DNA of 16,196 bases from Pseudomonadota bacterium (GTDB lineage: Bacteria > Pseudomonadota > Gammaproteobacteria > CAMYNG01): assembly GCA_020347585.1 (NCBI GenBank), contig CP070733.1, forward strand, positions 1,952,177-1,968,372, read 5' to 3'. The translations under genes were made by a program, and so were the position numbers. The notes beneath the pieces were generated by a model. It ran no database searches. It had not been told where the DNA came from and was given only the letters and a program-made list of their open reading frames with translations. Of the stretch, positions 6,838-13,264 are shown in pieces (the stretch's first letter is position 1; every line of letters starts with the position of its first letter).

Positions 6838-8922
6838 GTGAACGACGAACAAAACCTGATCAGACTGCTTTCGGTTTTTGACGCTTCGGAAGAGGCCGAG
6901 GCGCTATGCAATGTCCTGCGCAACACCGGGTATATTGTGCGCGATCTGCGGGTCGAAGACGAAGAGGACATGCGTACCGCGCTCGACGAAGAGTCGTTCG
7001 ACATCGTTCTCGCAAAGGCCGAAATGCCCGATTTCCGCCCCGCGCAGGTTGCCGCAGTCCTCGGCCATGTAAATCAGCCAATTCCGGTGGTCGCAATCCT
7101 GCCCGCCGGCACCAAGACGCCGCCGCTCGATCTTCTCAAGACCGGAGTCAACGACGCGGTGAGCATGGACCAGAGCGCGCACCTGTCGCATATCGTCAGG
7201 CGCGAGGTCGAACACATGCAAAACCTGCGCGCACTGCGCCGCTGCGAGCGCATGTTGCACGAAACGGAAAAACGCGCGCGTACACTCATCGACGGCTCCC
7301 GCGACGCGATTGCCTTTGTCCATGACGGCATGCATATCTACGCCAACGGGGCCTACCTCAAGATGTTTGAACTCGAGGACTTCGAGGACATCGAAGGCAT
7401 GCCCATCATGGACATGGTGAGTTCGGACGATTCCGCCAAATTCAAGGATTTCCTGCGCGGCTATGCCAAGGGCCAAATCAAGGACAACAGTCTCGAGGTA
7501 CAGGGAACCACGGGTAGCGGAAAGACCTTCAGCATCAACATGGAGTTTTCCCCCGCCAGCATGGACGGCGAATCGTGCACGCAGATCATTATTCGCGATC
7601 AGACGCTGAGCAAGGACCTGGAGCAAAAGCTCCACGTACTGAGCCAGCAGGACATCCTCACCGGGCTGTACAACCGCAGTTACTTCACCGAGCAGCTCGA
7701 GGCACTGGTGTCGCGCGCAGTGCAGGGAAGCAGCCGCGGCGCGCTGTTGTACATCAACCTCGACGGCTACGAAAGGATCAAGGATGAGCACGGCATCTCT
7801 GGCAGCGACCTACTGTTGTCGGATGTTGGCCAGTTACTCAAGAGCAAGCTTGACGAGATGGGCCTGCTTGCCCGCTTCGACGGTCCGGTGTTTACCCTGA
7901 TGCTGCAGAACGTTGACATCAAGAATGTCGAAAAACTCGCCGATGGAATCTGCAGGCTCGTCAACGATCACATTTCGGACGTCGGCAACCAGTCCGTCAC
8001 CACCACCGCGAGCATCGGTATCAGCCTGATCAACGAAACCTCGAAGGACGCCGAGGACGCGATCTCGCGCGCTGCCAAAGGCTGCCAGAGCGCCGAGCAG
8101 GAGGGCGGCAACCGCTTCAGCGTGTACAACCCCGCCATCGAGGACCTTGCAGAAAATGAGCAGTTGCGTCTGTGGGCAAGCCGCATCAAGACGGCGCTGC
8201 AGAAAAATCAGTTCCGACTGATGTTCCAGCCGGTGATCAGCCTGCATGGTGAACCCGGGGAGCACTACGAGGTATTGGTACGCATGATCGGCGAAGACGG
8301 CGAGGAAATCCCACCCAATGAGTTCGTCCCCAGCGCGGAGCAGGCAGGACTGATGGGGTTTGTGGACCGCTGGGTTATCGCCAACTCGCTGATAATACTG
8401 AGCGAGCGCCACAAACAGAACCAGGGGCTGCGCTTCTTTATCAAGCTTTCAAGCGGTTCGCTTACCGACGAGGGCTTTCTAACCTGGCTCAACGAGCGCA
8501 TTAAGTCATTGCGTCTCGATGCAAACACCCTCGTGTTCCAGGTGAGCGAGAATACCGCGCTGAACTACATGAAGCAGGCCAAGGTCATATTCGATGGCCT
8601 GCGCCAACTGCGCTGCCGCTGCGCGGTGGAGAATTTCGGCAAAGAACAGAATACCTTTCAGTCGCTCAAACATCTCGATGTCGACTATATCAAGATCCAC
8701 CGTGACCTCATCGCGAACCTAGCCAAGAGCGTGGAGAATCAGGAAAAGGTCAAGGCAATTGCCGAACACGCCGGCGGCAAGGACAAGCAAACCATTGCGG
8801 CTTTTGTGGAGGACGCCAACAGTCTGGCCGTACTATGGCAATGTAGTGTCGATTTTATCCAGGGCCACTTCCTCAAGGAACCCAGCACCGAACTGAACTA
8901 CGATTTCCAGGAAGGCTTCTAG
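6838..8922 (+). CDS. fimX: FimX-type degenerate GGDEF/EAL c-di-GMP receptor
   Basis: FimX binds c-di-GMP through an inactive EAL domain and promotes type IV pilus assembly and twitching at the cell pole. The GTG at 6838 gives 694 residues, close to P. aeruginosa FimX (691), and starts NDEQNLIRLL; a GTG at 6760 would add 26 unlikely residues. Order: REC-like (about 1-120), PAS (150-258), GGDEF-like (264-431), EAL-like (441-688). Every signature is degenerate. The REC phospho-acceptor position appears to be Lys (IVLAKAEMP). GGDEF is DGPVF (348-352). EAL is EVL (478-480), followed by an intact Arg. The DDFG motif is ENFG and KID is KIH. FVEDANSLAVLWQ and DFIQGHFL match the FimX subfamily. Neither cyclase nor phosphodiesterase activity is expected. 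The PilZ-like gene 156 nt upstream is the likely functional partner. Confidence 0.88.
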   Translation: MNDEQNLIRLLSVFDASEEAEALCNVLRNTGYIVRDLRVEDEEDMRTALDEESFDIVLAKAEMPDFRPAQVAAVLGHVNQPIPVVAILPAGTKTPPLDLLKTGVNDAVSMDQSAHLSHIVRREVEHMQNLRALRRCERMLHETEKRARTLIDGSRDAIAFVHDGMHIYANGAYLKMFELEDFEDIEGMPIMDMVSSDDSAKFKDFLRGYAKGQIKDNSLEVQGTTGSGKTFSINMEFSPASMDGESCTQIIIRDQTLSKDLEQKLHVLSQQDILTGLYNRSYFTEQLEALVSRAVQGSSRGALLYINLDGYERIKDEHGISGSDLLLSDVGQLLKSKLDEMGLLARFDGPVFTLMLQNVDIKNVEKLADGICRLVNDHISDVGNQSVTTTASIGISLINETSKDAEDAISRAAKGCQSAEQEGGNRFSVYNPAIEDLAENEQLRLWASRIKTALQKNQFRLMFQPVISLHGEPGEHYEVLVRMIGEDGEEIPPNEFVPSAEQAGLMGFVDRWVIANSLIILSERHKQNQGLRFFIKLSSGSLTDEGFLTWLNERIKSLRLDANTLVFQVSENTALNYMKQAKVIFDGLRQLRCRCAVENFGKEQNTFQSLKHLDVDYIKIHRDLIANLAKSVENQEKVKAIAEHAGGKDKQTIAAFVEDANSLAVLWQCSVDFIQGHFLKEPSTELNYDFQEGF

Positions 8923-8973
8923 GCAAGGTTCCCGAAGCCGACGCCGGCCGCATGACCGGCAACCCACCCCCAG

Positions 8974-10212
8974 TTAGTCGAGCACGTGTGACACCAGGCC
9001 ATCGGCCAGCTTGGGTTCAAACCAGGTCGACTTCGGCGGCATCACCTCGCCGGCATCGGCCACCGCCATCAAGGCGTCCAGGCCGGTTGGGCGCAACGCG
9101 AACGCCACGCTCATATCACCGGAATCCACGCGGCGCTCCAACTCGTCGAGTCCGCGGATACCACCCACAAAATCGATACGCTTGTCGCGGCGCGGATCCT
9201 CGATGCCGAGCACCGGCGCAATAAGGTTGTCCTGCAACAGGCTCACGTCGAGCCTGCCAACGGGATCCTCGGGCATCAGGTCGGATTTGAGGTGCAGTCG
9301 GTACCACTGCTGCGCCACATACATGCCGAATTCACCGTGCTGGTCCGGGCGCACCGCATGGTTCTCCGATTCGACCGTGAAACGCTGCGCCACCGCGTCT
9401 AGAAACTGCGCCGGCGTGTGGCCGCCGAGATCCGCAACCACACGATTGTAGTCAAGGATCTTCATCTGGTTGTCCGGAAAGATCACGGTCTGGAAGTAGT
9501 TGTAGCTTTCCTCGCCGGTGTGTCCAGGGTTAGCGGCGCGGCGCATGGTGGCCACGCGGCTTGCGGCCGCCGAGCGATGGTGTCCGTCAGCAATGTACAG
9601 GCGGTCCATGCGCTCGAACACCGCGGTCAGCGCCGCAGTGCGCGTCGGGTCGCTCTCCACCCACAGGATGTGCCGCACTCCGTCGTCCGCAGTGACGTCG
9701 TACGCGGGTTCGGCGTTGCAGATTTCGGTGATCATGGCATCCACCACGTCATCGTGCCGGTAGGTCACAAACACCGGGCCGGTCTGCGCATTGAGCGCGT
9801 CGATCTGGCGCACCCGGTCTTCTTCCTTGTCGGGTCGCGTGAACTCGTGCCGGCGGATACGTCCGGCGTCGTACTCCGCCACCGAGGCCTCCGCCACCAG
9901 CCCCGTTTGGGTATGGTCGCCCATGATGAGGCGGTACACGTAGTAACAAGGGACCGGGTCGCGCATGAGCACGCCGGCCTCAATCATCGCGCGCAGATTT
10001 GCGGCGCCGCGGGCGTATACGCGTTCGTCATAGGGGTCGACACCCGGTTCCAGGTCGATCTCGGGTTTCGAGATGTGGAGGAAGCTCCACGGCTTGCCGG
10101 CGGCGCGCTCGAGGGCCTCGGCGCTGCTCAGCACATCATAGGGCGGTGCCACCACATCGGCAGCGCGGCCCGCGATAGGCCGCAGGCCGGTAAACGGTCG
10201 AATCAGGGTCAT
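8974..10212 (-). CDS. DUF1015 family protein of unknown function
   Basis: The ATG at 10212 gives 412 residues starting MTLIRPFTGLRP, the usual N-terminus of the family; a longer frame up to 10272 adds 20 residues with no family match. Diagnostic blocks are present: VVAPPYDVLS (20-29), SFLHISKPE (43-51), RPDKEEDRVRQIDALNAQTGPVF (126-148), LYIADGHHRSAAA (205-217), NYFQTVIFPDNQMKILDYNR, and a C-terminal VMPPKSTWFEPKLADGLV. No membrane segment or signal peptide is seen. The biochemical role of the family is not known to me. Its conserved His and acidic residues suggest an enzyme, and relatives are often found near serine biosynthesis genes, which are not in this window. It converges on fimX with about 51 nt between the stops. 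Confidence 0.92.
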   Translation of the reverse strand: MTLIRPFTGLRPIAGRAADVVAPPYDVLSSAEALERAAGKPWSFLHISKPEIDLEPGVDPYDERVYARGAANLRAMIEAGVLMRDPVPCYYVYRLIMGDHTQTGLVAEASVAEYDAGRIRRHEFTRPDKEEDRVRQIDALNAQTGPVFVTYRHDDVVDAMITEICNAEPAYDVTADDGVRHILWVESDPTRTAALTAVFERMDRLYIADGHHRSAAASRVATMRRAANPGHTGEESYNYFQTVIFPDNQMKILDYNRVVADLGGHTPAQFLDAVAQRFTVESENHAVRPDQHGEFGMYVAQQWYRLHLKSDLMPEDPVGRLDVSLLQDNLIAPVLGIEDPRRDKRIDFVGGIRGLDELERRVDSGDMSVAFALRPTGLDALMAVADAGEVMPPKSTWFEPKLADGLVSHVLD

Positions 10213-10232
10213 TTCGGGAGTTCCACTGCGAA

Positions 10233-10238
10233 AACCGC
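10233..10238 (-). promoter_or_regulatory. Candidate -10 element for the DUF1015 gene
   Basis: On the minus strand this reads TACAAT within GTATACAATGC, about 21 nt before the ATG at 10212, so the leader would be very short. A poor -35 (GTTACC) lies 16 bp upstream. It is the only good -10-like sequence in front of the gene. Confidence 0.3.
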
Positions 10239-10404
10239 ACGCATTGTATACGACCACGGCGGGAGGTAACACCGCTGCGTGGCGCGGCCCTGCCGGTGGC
10301 GACGGTCGGCGATGAAAACCGCTTTTTCCGATGCACTCCGGATGGCAGTTCGTTGCGGCAGATGCCCCGTGGGTGGAACGATTCGCGGGACATGGCGTCC
10401 AATT

Positions 10405-10431
10405 GGGGGTTGGGACGCGCGCAATACCCCC
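10405..10431. repeat. Inverted repeat GGGGGT-N15-ACCCCC upstream of the cyclase promoter
   Basis: GGGGGT (10405-10410) and ACCCCC (10426-10431) are perfect complements around a 15-bp spacer. The centre lies about 50 bp before the predicted transcription start, where an activator could bind. No T tract follows, so a terminator is unlikely. Confidence 0.3.
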
Positions 10432-10454
10432 CGGTCGTGCGCCGGGAAGAGACG

Positions 10455-10463
10455 TGATATTAT
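10455..10463 (+). promoter_or_regulatory. Extended -10 promoter element for the adenylate cyclase operon
   Basis: TGATATTAT matches the extended -10 pattern TGnTATAAT with one hexamer mismatch. The -35 position 17 bp upstream (TCGTGC) is poor, which extended -10 promoters tolerate and which suggests dependence on an activator. The predicted start near 10470 leaves a leader of about 80 nt before the ATG at 10553 and argues against in-frame starts further upstream. Confidence 0.35.
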
Positions 10464-10552
10464 GCGTGCGTCACACTTTTGCGACCCGGTGCAGGATAAG
10501 CATCGGATGCCTAACCAAATTTATCCGTCCTGATTCTCTAAACTGGGTGGCA

Positions 10553-12091
10553 ATGGAACACTCCGGGCAGTCAAAGGTCCCCGCGCGCCGGGGCGCATGG
10601 AGCTTGCGCAAATGGCTGCGTCGCGGGTCGGCGCGACTGATGCCGCGGCATGTCCCCATCGCCTACAAGCTCGCCATCGTGATCACCCTGCTCATCAGTA
10701 CCAGCATGGTGCTGCTGGGCCTTGTCATCGTAAAAAACCAAACCACGCTTCTTACCGCCCAGATGGACAGCTTTGGTGCGGCGGTTACCCATCAGCTTGC
10801 CGAGTCTTCCGAGGAACTGGTGCTATCCGACGATCTACTCGGTCTCATGGTGCTGATTAACAACCTGGGCAAGACCGATGAACTGCTCGGTGCCGCGGTG
10901 TACTCCGAAACCGGCGTAGTGCTCGCGTCCACCGGTCTGATTCCCGCGTACGGCGTGGAAACCCCGCGACAGGATCAGCAGGGGTCCGCAGATGGCGCCT
11001 ATACACAGGAGTGGCTGGTAAACCGGTATCCACTGGAAGCGCAGAATGTGGTGTCCTTCGTACGTCCTATCGAGTTCCAGGGACTGACTGCCGGCTACGC
11101 CCTGGTTACCTTCAGCAAGGCATCACTCGCGCAGGCGGTAACGGACACTATTCGCGCGGTCGTAGCCGCGACCGTGTTGATGATCCTGCTCGGAATCGTC
11201 ACAGCCTATTTCATCGGCAAGCGCCTGACACGCCCCATTCACCGCCTGATGCGCGCCAGCAAGGCGATCGATCAGGGCGACTACGCGTTCCGTATCAGCG
11301 AGCGGCGCAACGACGAAATCGGCTACCTCATCGAAGCATTTAATACCATGGCCGATGGTCTGCTGGAGAAAACCCAGGTGGAGAATGTGTTCTCCCGGTT
11401 CGTTTCGCCCAACGTGGCGCGCCAGATCATGGAAAACCTCGACCACGTGCGGCTCGGCGGTGAGCACGTCAACGGATCGGTGCTGTTTGCCGACATTGTT
11501 GGCTTTACCAGCATGTCCGAAAAACTCCCGCCGCAGGAGATTGCCGACCTGCTCAACGAGTACTTCACCCACATTGCCATGGCGAGCCGCCTGTACCGCG
11601 GCACAATCGACAAATTTATGGGTGACTGCGCCATGATCGTGTTTGGCATTCCCGAGCAGGACGAGGACCACAAGTTCAACGCCATTGCCTGCGCGGTGAT
11701 GATTCAGCGCCTGATTGAGCGCCTCAACACGACGCGCCAGCGCGACGGCAAGTTCCCGGTGCATTTCCGCATTGGCGTAAACAGCGGCGAGATGCTCGCC
11801 GGCAACATGGGTTCGCACGATCGCATGCAGTACACGGTGGTGGGCGATGCCGTAAACCTGGCAGCGCGCCTGCACAACGTCGCTGTCGGCGACCAAATCG
11901 CCATCACAGAATTTCTCTACAGGGACGCCGATGTCCATGAGCGCGTCAACGCCCGCCGCCACGAGCTAATTAAGTTGCGCGGCAAATCTGAGCCTGTAAC
12001 AACCTATATTGTCGAAGGCGTAGCGTCGTCCTATACCAGAACAATGAACGCGCATATCGACAAGCTGCTCGCGCAAGACGTCGTTGCATGA
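10553..12091 (+). CDS. Membrane class III adenylate cyclase with extracytoplasmic sensor and HAMP
   Basis: The protein makes cAMP from ATP at the inner membrane. The ATG at 10553 gives 512 residues; the frame stays open to 10331, but that part precedes the predicted promoter. Order: a basic cytoplasmic N-terminus (1-34), TM1 (about 36-60), a periplasmic sensor of about 140 residues with no family I can name, TM2 (203-222), HAMP (223-275), a cyclase transducer segment (FSRFVSPNVARQIMEN) and the catalytic domain (from 307). Catalytic residues are complete: metal-binding Asp314 (FADIVGF) and Asp358 (FMGD), Lys354, and transition-state Asn435 and Arg439 in GDAVNLAARL. The second purine-selecting residue appears to be Thr428 (QYTVVGD) rather than Asp, as in class IIIb cyclases. 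The stop overlaps the start of the next gene by 4 nt (ATGA), implying translational coupling. Confidence 0.93.
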   Translation: MEHSGQSKVPARRGAWSLRKWLRRGSARLMPRHVPIAYKLAIVITLLISTSMVLLGLVIVKNQTTLLTAQMDSFGAAVTHQLAESSEELVLSDDLLGLMVLINNLGKTDELLGAAVYSETGVVLASTGLIPAYGVETPRQDQQGSADGAYTQEWLVNRYPLEAQNVVSFVRPIEFQGLTAGYALVTFSKASLAQAVTDTIRAVVAATVLMILLGIVTAYFIGKRLTRPIHRLMRASKAIDQGDYAFRISERRNDEIGYLIEAFNTMADGLLEKTQVENVFSRFVSPNVARQIMENLDHVRLGGEHVNGSVLFADIVGFTSMSEKLPPQEIADLLNEYFTHIAMASRLYRGTIDKFMGDCAMIVFGIPEQDEDHKFNAIACAVMIQRLIERLNTTRQRDGKFPVHFRIGVNSGEMLAGNMGSHDRMQYTVVGDAVNLAARLHNVAVGDQIAITEFLYRDADVHERVNARRHELIKLRGKSEPVTTYIVEGVASSYTRTMNAHIDKLLAQDVVA

Positions 12092-13242
12092 CAATGCGGT
12101 CCGGCACGCTGGCCTTGCTTTGCGCCACTGTTTTGTCCGGCTGCGCCTACGTACAATCGATTCGCGGTGATCTATCCGGCCAGATCGATAGCTGGATGCA
12201 GGAGCACGAGTACGGCAAGATCATCGAAACCGTGAACCATGTCAGCCCCTCGCGCAGTGACTACAAGGAGCTGGCGGCCAAGCGTGATGAGGCAGTAAGG
12301 CGGTCGCAAGAGTACGAGCGCTCGGTAGTATCACACGCGCAGGCACTCACCCGGGCCAACAACTGGCACGAAGCGTCCCGCTTGTACGAAGCGGCGCTCG
12401 AAAAAATTCCGGAAAGCAAGCCACTCAACAAAGCGTACACGACATTCCGTGAACAGCGCAGCAGCTATCTTGCCGAGCTGAACCGCAGGATCCTGCTAAG
12501 CAAGGGCAACCGCCTGCGCATCGAGGTACCGGCACAGGAGGAAATTCTGCGTGTCAACCCGGATGACTACGATGCCCGCCACCGCCACCGCCAGCTTCAA
12601 AGGGAGGCAGAGGAAACGGCTGAAGCCCTGACACGCTGCGCCGAAACAGCCATCCGCGCTGCCGACTACACCCTGGCAAAGCGCTGCGCAAGGCTTGCCA
12701 ATGAGTTACGACCCTCTGAAGAATCCGAAGCGCTGCTGGCGCTGGCCACGCGGCGTCTCAACCGCGTCTATGCTATGCGCAATCCCAAGCCCGAGCCGAA
12801 GCCGAAACAAGCCAAGGCCCGCAAGGAGTCGCCGAAACCGGCCAAACCCACGCCCCCCACAGCGAGCAAGGCGTCGCAGAGCGACCTCATGCAATTGTAC
12901 CTGCGGGCCTATGAAGCGAACGATCTGGAGGCCGCGCGCCGTTATATGCAGCGTCTGCGCGCCAAGGACAAGGACAGCCCGAAACTCAAAAAACTGGAAG
13001 CCGAACTCAACGAGTCAATACAGGTGTTGGTTCAAGAAGGCATTAGCCACGGACGGGAACTCTACAGCGACGGCCAGATTCAGCCGGCGCTGGACGAGTG
13101 GTCGCGACTGCTGCAACTTGATCCTGACAACAAAGAACTGCAGGACCACATCGCGCGCGCCGAGCGTGTTCTGGAGAAGATCGAAAAGCTGAGCGAACGC
13201 CACAAGGCCCCGCCCAGGACACCGGCCAGCGACGGCGGCTGA
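12088..13242 (+). CDS. Repeat-containing outer-membrane lipoprotein candidate coupled to the cyclase
   Basis: The 384-residue product has a lipoprotein signal: hydrophobic LALLCATVLSGC with lipobox LSGC and lipidated Cys19. The residue after Cys is Ala, so there is no inner-membrane retention Asp and outer-membrane sorting is likely. The mature protein is helical and charged. TPR-like segments are visible at about 85-115 (ANNWHEASRLYEAALEKIP) and near the C-terminus (LYSDGQIQPALDEWSRLLQLDPDN). The two halves are joined by a Lys/Pro-rich linker at about 232-265. The ATG at 12088 overlaps the cyclase stop; a second ATG lies two codons later. No strong ribosome-binding site is present, consistent with coupled translation. 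I do not recognise a named family. From position it could feed an envelope signal to the cyclase's periplasmic domain, but that is inference. Confidence 0.78.
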   Translation: MTMRSGTLALLCATVLSGCAYVQSIRGDLSGQIDSWMQEHEYGKIIETVNHVSPSRSDYKELAAKRDEAVRRSQEYERSVVSHAQALTRANNWHEASRLYEAALEKIPESKPLNKAYTTFREQRSSYLAELNRRILLSKGNRLRIEVPAQEEILRVNPDDYDARHRHRQLQREAEETAEALTRCAETAIRAADYTLAKRCARLANELRPSEESEALLALATRRLNRVYAMRNPKPEPKPKQAKARKESPKPAKPTPPTASKASQSDLMQLYLRAYEANDLEAARRYMQRLRAKDKDSPKLKKLEAELNESIQVLVQEGISHGRELYSDGQIQPALDEWSRLLQLDPDNKELQDHIARAERVLEKIEKLSERHKAPPRTPASDGG

Positions 13243-13264
13243 GACACCGACCGGCAGCGCCTGC

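Larger units (their letters stand above)
10213..10552. other. 340-bp divergent intergenic region (DUF1015 / adenylate cyclase)
   Basis: No recognisable gene is present. Short open frames cross it on both strands (for example an ATG at 10312), but they show no family resemblance and no ribosome-binding site. It holds a minus-strand -10-like element for the DUF1015 gene, a GGGGGT/ACCCCC inverted repeat, and a plus-strand extended -10 for the cyclase gene. The remaining part, about 10250-10400, holds nothing I can identify. Confidence 0.5.

Noticed and set aside
6838..8922. Active diguanylate cyclase/phosphodiesterase
   Set aside because: GGDEF is DGPVF, EAL is EVL, and the metal-binding DD pair and KID motif are altered, so catalysis is not expected.
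10454..10475. CRP/Vfr site (GTGA ... TCACA) at the cyclase promoter
   Set aside because: The half-sites are 13 bp apart, not the 6-8 bp of a CRP dimer site, and the left half is incomplete.
10312..10533. Small protein gene starting MKTAFSDALRMAV in the divergent gap
   Set aside because: No ribosome-binding site, no family resemblance, and it runs through the predicted cyclase promoter.
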